From CBDDGJ01 sp965199285 (lineage in GTDB: Bacteria; Pseudomonadota; Alphaproteobacteria; RS24), in the NCBI GenBank assembly GCA_965199285.1, contig OZ240687.1, positions 1,054,001 to 1,118,000 of the forward strand: 64,000 bases of DNA. The letters are read 5' to 3'. Below, in pieces: positions 55,625 to 63,842 of the stretch. A program made the position numbers and the translations under genes. The notes beneath the pieces are model-generated. The model saw only the letters and a program-made list of their open reading frames with translations, did not search any database and was not told the DNA's origin. Numbering within the stretch: the stretch's first letter is position 1; every line of letters starts with the position of its first letter.

Positions 55625-56977
55625 ATGGCTTATATTGGATTATTTGCAAGCCTTGCTTTATTAATTTGGTTTGCGCTGCGCGGCGTGAATATTGTCTTTG
55701 CCTCGCTTTTATGTGCGATTTTAGTGGCCATCACCAATCAGCTTGATATTGCTGAAGCGATTATGGTGCATTTTGCGCTGGGCGATTTAAGCATGTTTAA
55801 TTTTGCCGGAAAATTCTTCATTCTGTTTGCAGCAGGCGCTTTGTTTGGGCGCGTGATGGGCGAAAGCAAGGCCGCCGAAAGTCTGGCGATTGCGCTTATT
55901 CACAAGCTTGGCTCGCGCCATGTTTTGCTCATCACCACGCTGGCATGCGCGCTTCTTACCTATGGTGGGGTGGTGGTGTTTGTGGTTATTTTTGCAATCT
56001 ATCCTTTGGGGCTGCGTATGCTCAAAGAGTCTGACACACCCAAACGGCTGTTTTGTGCGGCCGCCGCTTTAGGGGCGGGCACATTCACCCTCACTGCACT
56101 GCCCGGCACGCCCTCAATTCAAAATATTATTCCAACCCTAAAGCTGGGAACGGATTTATTTGCCGCCCCCCTTCTCGGTCTTATTGGCGGGGCGATGATG
56201 CTGGTTATGGGCTTATGGTATCTCGAGGGTGAACGGCGCAAAGCGATTGCCGCGGATGAACATTTTGACCCGAATGAAAATGATAAAAACCTTATGGGTT
56301 TGGAGAACAGAGCAGGTGATATAGAAAATCTGCCACCGGTCTGGCTATCTGTCTTGCCGCTTATTTTTGTGTTGGGCACAATCATCGCACCGCGCCTTAT
56401 TGGCGGCGATTCAGATTTAATCGCTTTTGCCAATAGCCAGAAAATTCTCTGGCCAAGCATGGCTTTATTTGGTGGCAGCCTTCTTACTTGGGCGATTATG
56501 CCGCATATCCGTAAAGATATATTACGGATATTTAGTGATGGCACGCAAGACTCGCTGATGCCGCTATTAAGCACGGCGGCGGTTATCGGTTTTGGCGGGG
56601 TGGTGGTGCAGACTGTCGGCTTTCAAAATTTCTCAAGCCTGATGCTGGATAGCGGCCTGCCGCCCAAATTATCCCTATTTGCCTCGATTAGCGTGGTCTC
56701 AGGTATTACGGGTTCTGCCTCTGGTGGCTTAGGCATATTTATGAACACAATGGCCGATAGCTATCTGGCCTTAGGTATTCCGGCAGACGAGCTGCACCGC
56801 ATTGTCGTTATGGCGGCCGGCGGCTTCGACTCATTGCCGCATTGTGGGGCGGTTGTTGCCTTGCTCACCATTACCGGCCTCACCCATAAACAAGCCTATA
56901 AAGATGTCGGGATTATCACCGTGGTCATTCCGGTGATTGCCACCTTAACCATGATTGGTCTAAGCGCATTTATATAG
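55625..56977 (+). CDS. GntP-type permease (gluconate/organic acid transporter family)
   Basis: A 450-residue inner-membrane transporter with about 12 helices. Distinct regions are the start LFASLALLIWFALRGVNIVFASLL, FAAGALFGRVMGESKAAESLA, TYGGVVVFVVIFAIYPL, FTLTALPGTPSIQNIIPT and SGITGSASGGLGIFMN, matching the GntP/DsdX pattern of G-x-x-x-(S/T)-P loops. The substrate is unknown. DsdX in this family carries D-serine, so transport of a D-amino acid derivative for the adjacent deacylase is a reasonable inference. AAAGGAAAAT precedes the start. Confidence 0.82.
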   Translation: MAYIGLFASLALLIWFALRGVNIVFASLLCAILVAITNQLDIAEAIMVHFALGDLSMFNFAGKFFILFAAGALFGRVMGESKAAESLAIALIHKLGSRHVLLITTLACALLTYGGVVVFVVIFAIYPLGLRMLKESDTPKRLFCAAAALGAGTFTLTALPGTPSIQNIIPTLKLGTDLFAAPLLGLIGGAMMLVMGLWYLEGERRKAIAADEHFDPNENDKNLMGLENRAGDIENLPPVWLSVLPLIFVLGTIIAPRLIGGDSDLIAFANSQKILWPSMALFGGSLLTWAIMPHIRKDILRIFSDGTQDSLMPLLSTAAVIGFGGVVVQTVGFQNFSSLMLDSGLPPKLSLFASISVVSGITGSASGGLGIFMNTMADSYLALGIPADELHRIVVMAAGGFDSLPHCGAVVALLTITGLTHKQAYKDVGIITVVIPVIATLTMIGLSAFI

Positions 56978-57010
56978 CTTATATTTGCAAGCGCAATCGG
57001 CGATAAAATT

Positions 57011-57892
57011 ATGACCAGAAAACTAAAATATGTTTTTTTGAATATCGCCTTTCTGCCTCTGCTCATCATTCTCAAAATAATTGGAATTGATGCCGCCTCA
57101 TGGTTGGGCGGTAAGATTGGACTGTTTTTGGGCGGGCTTTATAAGGGCAAACGCATCGCCCGCGAAAACCTAGCGCACGCCTTTCCGGATATGTCGCCCG
57201 CCGCCCGCGATAAGATTTTGCGCCACGTCATGGAAAATATTGGCCGCAATCTTGGCGAAACATTACATCTTCCCGCCATTCATCGGCAAGGGAAGCGGCG
57301 CATCACGGTGAAAGGGCTTCAGCATGCGCAAGCCGCATTTACCGAAAAGAAAGGCGTGATTTTTGTCTCTGGCCATTTTAGCAACTGGCATGTGGTGATG
57401 ATGGCAATTAAGCAAGAATTTGGCACCTGCGCGGCGATTTATCGACGCGCCAATAATAGAGCGCTTGCCGATTATCTCGATACGCTTTACCGACATTTTA
57501 CCGATTATGCTCTGCCCAAAGGTGACCGGCGAATTGCGGTTGATATATTAAAGTTTTTGCAAAACAATGTTCCGGTTTTAATATTGGCGGATCAGCATGA
57601 AAGCAAAGGGGTGGAGGTGGAATTTTTTGCCAAACCCGTGCTTGCGCCGCAAGGGGCGGCGGTGTTCTCGCGGCGCACCGGTGCGGCCATTATTCCGATT
57701 GTGACATATCGGCACAAGCATAATGCTTATTTCACGGTTGAATTTTTACCACCCTTACCCGCGCCGCAAAACTCTGCTAAAGAAGAGAGCGAACAGGAAA
57801 TCATCCAGAGTTTCTACACTGTGATGGAACAGAAAATTAGGGAACAGCCGCATGAATGGTTATGGACACATAATCGCTGGAAAAAAAGGTGA
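57011..57892 (+). CDS. Lipid A biosynthesis acyltransferase-like (LpxL/HtrB family) with altered active-site motif
   Basis: A 293-residue membrane-bound acyltransferase-like protein: an N-terminal hydrophobic anchor (about 8-25), RIARENLAHAFPDMS, then VSGHFSNWH at 120-127 where the family has H-x4-(D/E), and the downstream blocks AIYRRANNRALADYLD, ADQHESKGVEVEFFAKP (usually DQ-x-x-x-G-x-x-V-x-F-F-G) and QPHEWLWTHNRWKK. His122 is in place, but position 127, normally Glu or Asp, is His (codon CAT at 57389). Other blocks are intact. It would add a secondary acyl chain to lipid A, with the caveat of the changed dyad. Confidence 0.87.
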   Translation: MTRKLKYVFLNIAFLPLLIILKIIGIDAASWLGGKIGLFLGGLYKGKRIARENLAHAFPDMSPAARDKILRHVMENIGRNLGETLHLPAIHRQGKRRITVKGLQHAQAAFTEKKGVIFVSGHFSNWHVVMMAIKQEFGTCAAIYRRANNRALADYLDTLYRHFTDYALPKGDRRIAVDILKFLQNNVPVLILADQHESKGVEVEFFAKPVLAPQGAAVFSRRTGAAIIPIVTYRHKHNAYFTVEFLPPLPAPQNSAKEESEQEIIQSFYTVMEQKIREQPHEWLWTHNRWKKR

Positions 57893-57924
57893 ATATTGTT
57901 TAACTTATGAGAGAGGAGAAGAAA

Positions 57925-58521
57925 ATGACAAAAAAGATTGATTTTATTTTTGATTTTGCAAGCCCAAATGCGTATTTCTCGTATCATGCATTGCAAGATA
58001 TTTGCGCCCGCACAGGGGCGGAGGTGAATTATCATCTCGCCCTTTTAGGCGGCATTTTTAAGCTCACCGGCAATCAAGCGCCAATGCTTGCATTTGGCAA
58101 TATTAAGGGCAAATTAGAATATGATATGCTGGAAACCCAACGGTTTATCGCCAAGCATGGGATTGATAAATATTCCATAAATCCGCATTTTCCGGTCACC
58201 ACAGTAGGCCTTATGCGCGGGGCGATTGTCGCTGAGATGGATGGCGATAAGGCTGATTATATCACCGCCATGTTGGCGGCAATGTGGGAGCAAGGCTTGA
58301 AATTGGATGATCCGGAGGTTCTCCAAAAAGCATGGGCAGATGCCGGCTTTGATGCCGAACGGCTGGCGCAACGTATTACTGAAGATGATGTGAAACAAAA
58401 ACTAATCGCCAATACAGACGCAGCCGTTGCGCGTGGCACATTTGGTATTCCGACCTTTTATGTTGGTGATGAAATGTTTTTCGGCAAAGAGCGCTTAAGC
58501 CAGCTTGAAGAGCTTTTATAA
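57925..58521 (+). CDS. 2-hydroxychromene-2-carboxylate isomerase / DsbA-family thioredoxin-fold protein
   Basis: A 198-residue protein of the GST-kappa/DsbA-like fold: IDFIFDFASPNAYFSYHAL (the S-P-N-A-Y glutathione-binding pattern), LGGIFKLTGNQAP, RFIAKHGIDKYSINPHFPV and GTFGIPTFYVGDEMFFGKERL at the C-terminus. There is no CXXC, as expected for the isomerase group. It may act on aromatic ring-cleavage intermediates using glutathione, although no such pathway is seen nearby. The ATG at 57925 with AGGAGAAG upstream is preferred over 57907. Confidence 0.88.
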   Translation: MTKKIDFIFDFASPNAYFSYHALQDICARTGAEVNYHLALLGGIFKLTGNQAPMLAFGNIKGKLEYDMLETQRFIAKHGIDKYSINPHFPVTTVGLMRGAIVAEMDGDKADYITAMLAAMWEQGLKLDDPEVLQKAWADAGFDAERLAQRITEDDVKQKLIANTDAAVARGTFGIPTFYVGDEMFFGKERLSQLEELL

Positions 58522-58548
58522 GCCTCAGAAAAATGGTGCAGATAAAAA

Positions 58549-58625
58549 TGGTACAGCCTCCCCGATTTGAACGGGGGACCTCTTGATCCACAATCAAGCG
58601 CTCTAACCGACTGAGCTAAGGCTGC
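58549..58625 (-). tRNA. tRNA-His (anticodon GTG), lacking G-1
   Basis: On the minus strand: acceptor GCAGCCT/AGGCTGT, D stem GCTC/GAGC, anticodon stem CTTGA/TCAAG with loop TTGTGGA giving anticodon GTG, T stem CCCCG/CGGGG with TTCAAAT loop. The discriminator is A, and CCA is encoded at 58551-58549. The genomic base before position 1 is T, so no G-1 is encoded, and C73 is replaced by A73, as in a subset of alphaproteobacteria. The first pair is G-U. Confidence 0.95.
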
Positions 58626-58704
58626 ATATTTTGTTAACAGGCCGTATAAATAGTGCATTTTTATAAAAACTCAAGCTATAATGCGAAAAAAGGGAAGCTG
58701 TTAA

Positions 58705-58884
58705 ATGGGTATAAACACACCATCAGATATTAGTGCTGAGTTGAGTATTGGCAAAACCGACCAGAATATGGTGCGCCTTTATGTCGTTACCAAACAGCTG
58801 GAAATACCGATGGATTTTGATCCGGAGGAGGCGGAAGAAATCGCTCGCGAAATTATGGCGGCAGCGGCGGCTTGTAAGCAGTAG
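58705..58884 (+). CDS. Small conserved acidic protein, DUF6324-like
   Basis: A 59-residue protein starting MGINTPSDISAELSIGKTDQ and continuing MVRLYVVTKQLEIPMDFDPEEAEEIAREIMAAAAACK. The central M-V-R-L-Y-V strand followed by M-D-F-D-P-E-E-A-E-E-I-A matches a small alphaproteobacterial family I recall as DUF6324, of unknown function. It lies between tRNA-His (divergent) and the ABC permease gene, 12 bp before the latter, so it probably shares that transcript. Confidence 0.75.
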   Translation: MGINTPSDISAELSIGKTDQNMVRLYVVTKQLEIPMDFDPEEAEEIAREIMAAAAACKQ

Positions 58885-58896
58885 AGGAAATTCGCT

Positions 58897-60486
58897 TTGC
58901 ACCTCAATCTTCACCGTAATATTCGCCACAATATTCTGTGGCGCGCACATGGTTGGCTTATTAGTCTATGCCTCTTGTTGCCCATTATCTCACTCATAAT
59001 CGCGAGCTTTATGGTAACAGAAGACTTATGGTATCATATCATAACCAATCTGTTGCCGCGGCAACTTGTGACCAGCTTGTTATTTGCTGGCGGGGTAGCT
59101 TTGTTTACGGCGATGATGGGGGCAATTCCGGCATGGCTTATTTGTTGTTTTAATGTTCCCGGGCGGCGCTTTTTAAGCTGGGCGCTTTTATTACCCTTAA
59201 GTCTTCCGACCTATATCGCCGCTTATAGCTATGGTGATATGTTGGATTATGCAAGCCCATTTTTTGCGTTATGGCAGGAATTTCTGCCCACCACGCTTTA
59301 TCCCAATCTCCAATCGCTATATGGCGGGATTTTTATTTTCAGCCTTGTGCTTTATCCTTATGTTTATATTACCGCGCGGGCCAGCTTCTTACAACAATCG
59401 GGGGAACTTATTGAAAGTGCGCGCTTGCTCGGCCTTACGCCGCGTATGTGCTTTTTCAAAATTGCCTTACCGCTTGCGCGTCCGGCCATTTTTATTGGCA
59501 TGACGCTGGCAATTATGGAGGCGATGAATGATCTTGGTGCGGTCGAATTTCTTGGCATTCAAACGCTCACAATGGGCATTTATAATATCTGGCTATCACA
59601 TAATAATTTTGCCGGTGCAGCGCAATTATCGCTTATCTTGCTGGGGTTGATGTTTTCACTCTTTTATTTTGAGCAGAGCCAGCGCGGCAAACGTGGTTTT
59701 CAGCCGGGTTCGAAAACGCATCGCACGACAAGCCGTTTCATACTCTCACCACGGCAAAAAATAATCGCTTTTATCGCTTGTTTTCTGCCTATTTTATTTG
59801 GCTTTTTATTGCCCGTTGGTTTTTTGGTGACGCATGTTTTTACAACCACAAATGAATTTATCAACATATCAGAAGTTTCGTTTAACACATTTATGTTAGC
59901 GCTTCTTGCCAGCCTCGTGATTTTGCCGATCGCATTGCTGCTGGCATTTTCTCAACGCATTATCGGCAAAACCAGCGCCATGACGCGGCTTGCCAGTCTT
60001 GGTTATGCGATCCCCGCTACGGTTCTGGCGGTCGGGATTTTGGGGTGCGTTTATTTTGTTCAAGAACAGTTTGGGGTCTTGCTAAGCGGCTCGATTGCCC
60101 TTTTAATATTTGCTTATATGATCCGCTTTATGGCGATTGCTTTTGGCACAATTGAAAGCGCTTATACGGGGCTTACACAAAATTTGGATATGGCAGCGCG
60201 CGCCTCTGGCGCATCTTCGTTTCGGCTATTATCGCGCATCCATTTGCCGCTTATGCGCATCCCCTTATTGGCCGGGTTTTTGCTGGTGAGCGTTGAAACC
60301 ATAAAGGAGCTTCCGGCAACCCTTATCTTGCGCCCGTTTAACTTCGAAACCTTGGCGACAAGCGTTTATAATTATGCCTCGCTTGGGCAAATAGAAGAGG
60401 CGGCTTTACCTGCGCTTATCATTATTGGTTTTAGTATGATCCCAATCATTGTCATGGTAAAATTGCTTGACCATTATACGCGCTAA
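58897..60486 (+). CDS. Iron(III)-type ABC transporter permease (FbpB/SfuB-like, fused two-domain)
   Basis: A 529-residue permease with two repeated six-helix halves. The two EAA loops are visible: ESARLLGLTPRMCFFKIALPLARPAI (about 175-200) and MAARASGASSFRLLSRIHLPLMRIPLL (about 430-456). The layout fits the ferric-ion transporters (FbpB, SfuB). No binding protein or ATPase gene is adjacent, so its partners are elsewhere. The start is a TTG at 58897 with AGAGGAAA 6-8 bp upstream; the first ATG in frame is well inside the first helix, so TTG is likely. Confidence 0.85.
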   Translation: MHLNLHRNIRHNILWRAHGWLISLCLLLPIISLIIASFMVTEDLWYHIITNLLPRQLVTSLLFAGGVALFTAMMGAIPAWLICCFNVPGRRFLSWALLLPLSLPTYIAAYSYGDMLDYASPFFALWQEFLPTTLYPNLQSLYGGIFIFSLVLYPYVYITARASFLQQSGELIESARLLGLTPRMCFFKIALPLARPAIFIGMTLAIMEAMNDLGAVEFLGIQTLTMGIYNIWLSHNNFAGAAQLSLILLGLMFSLFYFEQSQRGKRGFQPGSKTHRTTSRFILSPRQKIIAFIACFLPILFGFLLPVGFLVTHVFTTTNEFINISEVSFNTFMLALLASLVILPIALLLAFSQRIIGKTSAMTRLASLGYAIPATVLAVGILGCVYFVQEQFGVLLSGSIALLIFAYMIRFMAIAFGTIESAYTGLTQNLDMAARASGASSFRLLSRIHLPLMRIPLLAGFLLVSVETIKELPATLILRPFNFETLATSVYNYASLGQIEEAALPALIIIGFSMIPIIVMVKLLDHYTR

Positions 60487-60537
60487 GCTGTTGTTTTTAC
60501 GCATATCCCAAATTTTTACAAATATGGCGGAAAAGTG

Positions 60538-60704
60538 CCAGAATTTATTATACCAGAATTTATTATAAAAGCGCACGTTTCATGAGATATGCTCTAGTGC
60601 TTGTTGGATAATTAGCCACTTTTTCACCTGTCTAACAAAACTTTGACGATTGAAAAGAAAAGAGATGCTGCTAAAGAAGTGAATTCACCCCCGCCCCATC
60701 TCTT
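60538..60704. repeat. Intergenic region: 15-bp tandem repeat and an inverted repeat
   Basis: The gap 60487-60804 has no large gene. It holds two exact copies of CCAGAATTTATTATA (60538-60552, 60553-60567) and an inverted repeat AAGAGATG (60660-60667) with CATCTCTT (60697-60704) around a 29-nt loop. TTGACG at 60643-60648 might be a promoter for the short frame at 60750. The function of the repeats is unknown. Confidence 0.6.
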
Positions 60705-60749
60705 ATGATAAACTGGGATGCCCCCTCTTTTTTAAGATAATGGAGAGGT

Positions 60750-60818
60750 ATGGCACAAAATGTCATTACCGTGAGCGAAAAATACCGTAAGCAAGATAAT
60801 AAGTCTAACCAATTCTGA
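60750..60818 (+). CDS. Possible 22-residue peptide
   Basis: An ATG at 60750 preceded by TGGAGAGGT opens 22 codons (MAQNVITVSEKYRKQDNKSN and two more) and stops at 60818, overlapping the last bases of the convergent aldehyde dehydrogenase gene. It has no membrane helix. It may be the leftover start of a lost gene or chance. The only support is the good ribosome binding site. Confidence 0.25.
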   Translation: MAQNVITVSEKYRKQDNKSNQF

Positions 60819-62199
60819 AGACAGCCATTTTGGGTTGCACCATATCATGCATAGTGTAACCAATGCCGCCAACCCCATAGCCGGAAGCCCGGCGACCAGC
60901 AAAGGGCATCCAGTCAACCCGGAAGGCGGTGTGATCATTAACCATAATGGCAGTTGCATCTAAATATTTGATACATTCATGCGCAATATCGAGATCCTGC
61001 GTATAGACGGCGGCTTGAAACGCATAATCTAGCGCATTGGCACGGGCGATCGCTTCACGGCGATCTGCATAAGCATAGAGGCAGATTACCGGTCCAAAAA
61101 TCTCTGCGCGTGACACCTGACTCGCGGGCGAAGGGTTAAGCAATATTGTGGGTGCATAAACCGTATCGCTTATTTTTATTCCCCCTGTAAGACAAGTCGC
61201 ACCTTCGGCGATGGCAGCATCCACCCATTGGGCAACGCGGTTCACTTCGCGTGGTAAAATGAGCGGACCAATATCTGTTTCTGCCAATGTGGGATCGCCA
61301 ACCGATAGTTTTTTAGCGCCTGCGGTTAGGGCGCTTGCAACATCATCCAAGATAGTTTCATCCACATAAACGCGCTGCACAGAAACACAAACCTGCCCGG
61401 CATGGTAAAAACCGCCTTTGAGAAGTGAACCGATGAGTTTACCGAAATCTGCGGTCTTGTCTACGATCACCGGGGCAGCGCCGCCATGCTCCAACGCGCA
61501 TCTCACCCCGGGGGCGAGTTTGGCTTTCAAATACCAACCGATTTGGGCAGAGCCGATAAAACTAAAAAAGGCAATCTTATCGCTGGTGACCAGCAATTCA
61601 GCAACATCATTATCGCAAATACAAAGCTGACACCATCTATCTGGCAATCCAGCTTCATGCACTAATTCAACAAAGGCTTTACAATTTAAGGGGGTGGTAA
61701 GAGCCGGTTTTACAATAACCGGGCAGCCCGTCGCGATCGCCGGGATAATTTGATGGACGATTAAATTAAGCGGGTGGTTAAAAGCGCTAACCGCAATCAC
61801 CACGCCGATCGGTTCATAGCTTGTATATGCACGCCGCCCGGTTGAGGCGGCAGTGTAGCCCATGGGGATTTCTTCACCGCGCATAATATGCGATAATTCC
61901 TTAGCAGCGAGGTGGATGCCATCAATCGCCCGGGCAACTTCTATATGTGCATCGGTAAGTGGCTTGCCGCCTTCTTTCGCGATAAGAACCGCAAATTGAT
62001 CGGCACGTTGGCTGAGCAGATCAGCAATGCGATTGAGTATCTCTATGCGCTGATAAGGCGCCAACCACTTATCGCGATTTTTGAACAATATATGCGCCTG
62101 CTCCAGCATTGCTTGCGCTTGCGCTTTTGTTATAAGTGGCAATGTTTCGATGCGGCTTCCATCATAAGGCGATGATACCTCTAATCGCGCCGCACTCAT
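60805..62199 (-). CDS. NAD(P)-dependent aldehyde dehydrogenase
   Basis: A 464-residue aldehyde dehydrogenase: AVSAFNHPLNLIVHQIIPAIATG (Asn), FFSFIGSAQIGWYLKAKL, LEHGGAAPVIV (Glu shifted to E-H-G-G, still the catalytic Glu) and GGFYHAGQVCVSVQRVYV (catalytic Cys). The ALEHGG/GQVCVS pattern is typical of a group acting on small polar aldehydes, such as phosphonoacetaldehyde, sulfoacetaldehyde and lactaldehyde. The exact substrate is not clear. It overlaps the acetolactate-synthase-like gene by four bases, so the two belong to one pathway. Confidence 0.88.
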   Translation of the reverse strand: MSAARLEVSSPYDGSRIETLPLITKAQAQAMLEQAHILFKNRDKWLAPYQRIEILNRIADLLSQRADQFAVLIAKEGGKPLTDAHIEVARAIDGIHLAAKELSHIMRGEEIPMGYTAASTGRRAYTSYEPIGVVIAVSAFNHPLNLIVHQIIPAIATGCPVIVKPALTTPLNCKAFVELVHEAGLPDRWCQLCICDNDVAELLVTSDKIAFFSFIGSAQIGWYLKAKLAPGVRCALEHGGAAPVIVDKTADFGKLIGSLLKGGFYHAGQVCVSVQRVYVDETILDDVASALTAGAKKLSVGDPTLAETDIGPLILPREVNRVAQWVDAAIAEGATCLTGGIKISDTVYAPTILLNPSPASQVSRAEIFGPVICLYAYADRREAIARANALDYAFQAAVYTQDLDIAHECIKYLDATAIMVNDHTAFRVDWMPFAGRRASGYGVGGIGYTMHDMVQPKMAVFRIG

Positions 62200-63842
62200 G
62201 AGATTTCAACGCCTTGTTTTAAGCGATCAATCAACACGCGTTGGTTTTCAGAATAATCAACCGGCAAGCTAATTACATGCACCCCGCCCTCATCAAAACA
62301 CTCATTGAGAAGCGGCACAAAACTTTCCGTGCTTTCAACCTGATACCCTTTCGCGCCATAACTGTTAGCGTACATCACAAAATCTGGATTATTAAATTCA
62401 AGCCCAAAGTCAGGTAAACCCATACCATATTGCTTCCAACGGATCATGCCGTAAGAATTATCGGTTAGGATCAACACGACAAGGTTAAGATCAAGCCGCA
62501 CGGCGGTTTCCAATTCTTGCGAGTTCATCATAAAACCACCATCGCCACAAATCGCCATCACGCGTTTATCGGGGTAAAGTCGCGCCGCTTCCATAGCAGA
62601 CGGCAAACCCGCGCCCATTGTGGCAAGTGCATTATCCAGCAATACCGTATTAGGTTCGGCAGCAAGATAATTACGTGCATACCAAACCTTATAAACGCCA
62701 TTATCCAGTGCGATAATACCATCAGATGGCATCGCTTTACGGACATCTGCCACAAAGCGTTGGGGGATCATCGGGAACCCATCATAGATTTGATTTTCCT
62801 GAATGCGGCTATAGAGGCTGCTTTTCATACGGTCAAAAAAGCTATTATCAACCGATAATATGCCAAGTTTTCTTTTCAGTGAACGAATGGAGGAGGCAAT
62901 ATCGCCGACAATTTCAATTTGTGGAAAATAGACATTATCGACCATTGCTGAACTGAAATTTATATGAATGACCGTCTGTCCACCATGTTCCATAAAGAAA
63001 GGCGGCTTTTCGACCACATCATGCCCGACATTGACAATCAGATCGGCATGTTCAATCGCTTTGTGAATATAATCACCATCAGAAAGGGCGGCAGTGCCGA
63101 TAAATTCTTTCCGGTTTTCATCAACACAGCCTTTGCCCATTTGCGTATTACAGAAATACATGCCCGTCTCGACGACAAAATCGCTTAAGGCTTGGCGGAC
63201 CTGCTTGCGATTACCGCCCGCTCCAATTAGCAAAAGCGGATGCTTAGCTGCCCGGATCATATCGGCCGCCTGATCGATCATATCCGCATTGGCATCCGGA
63301 ATATTGTTTCGGCTGGGCGCAAAAACAGGTGGGGTTTCTTCATCAAGTTCTTCGCAGGCAATATCTTCTGGCAATTCCAGCAAAACAGAGCCGGGCTTTT
63401 CCTCTTCTGCCACCCGAAACGCCTCCCGCACCATGCTGGGGATCATATGCACATTGGCGATTTGCTTGGCGTATTTGGTAAGAGGTTTCATCATGCTCAC
63501 AACATCGACAATCTGAAATTGCCCCTGCTTGCTTTGCTTAATTGGCTTTTGTCCCGTGATCATCAGCAAGGGGAAACCGCCAAGTTGTGCATAAGCGGCC
63601 GCGGTGACAAAATTAGTCGCCCCTGGCCCAAGAGTTGCAAGGCAAACCCCTGTCCGCCCGGTTAAACGGCCATAGGTTGCAGCCATGAAAGCGGCTCCTT
63701 GCTCGTGTCGCGTGAGGATGAGCTTAATATTAGATTTGCGCATCGCTTCAAGAAAATCGAGATTTTCTTCACCAGGTACACCATAAATATATTCTACGCC
63801 TTCATTTTCAAGCGCCCTTACAAATAAATCTGAAGCATTCAT
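62196..63842 (-). CDS. Thiamine-diphosphate enzyme, acetolactate synthase large subunit-like
   Basis: A 548-residue TPP enzyme: EGVEYIYGVPGEENLDFLEA (catalytic Glu is in the following TRHEQGAAFMA), ATLGPGATNFVTA, a central domain (about 190-320), and the TPP/Mg block GDGGFMMNSQELETAVRLDLNLVVLILTDN at about 430-460. No small regulatory subunit gene (ilvN) is nearby. Together with the co-translated aldehyde dehydrogenase, this points to a catabolic 2-oxoacid or aldehyde pathway instead of valine biosynthesis. The ATG at 63842 (MNASDLFV) aligns with the family. The upstream frame start at 63899 does not. Confidence 0.87.
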   Translation of the reverse strand: MNASDLFVRALENEGVEYIYGVPGEENLDFLEAMRKSNIKLILTRHEQGAAFMAATYGRLTGRTGVCLATLGPGATNFVTAAAYAQLGGFPLLMITGQKPIKQSKQGQFQIVDVVSMMKPLTKYAKQIANVHMIPSMVREAFRVAEEEKPGSVLLELPEDIACEELDEETPPVFAPSRNNIPDANADMIDQAADMIRAAKHPLLLIGAGGNRKQVRQALSDFVVETGMYFCNTQMGKGCVDENRKEFIGTAALSDGDYIHKAIEHADLIVNVGHDVVEKPPFFMEHGGQTVIHINFSSAMVDNVYFPQIEIVGDIASSIRSLKRKLGILSVDNSFFDRMKSSLYSRIQENQIYDGFPMIPQRFVADVRKAMPSDGIIALDNGVYKVWYARNYLAAEPNTVLLDNALATMGAGLPSAMEAARLYPDKRVMAICGDGGFMMNSQELETAVRLDLNLVVLILTDNSYGMIRWKQYGMGLPDFGLEFNNPDFVMYANSYGAKGYQVESTESFVPLLNECFDEGGVHVISLPVDYSENQRVLIDRLKQGVEIS

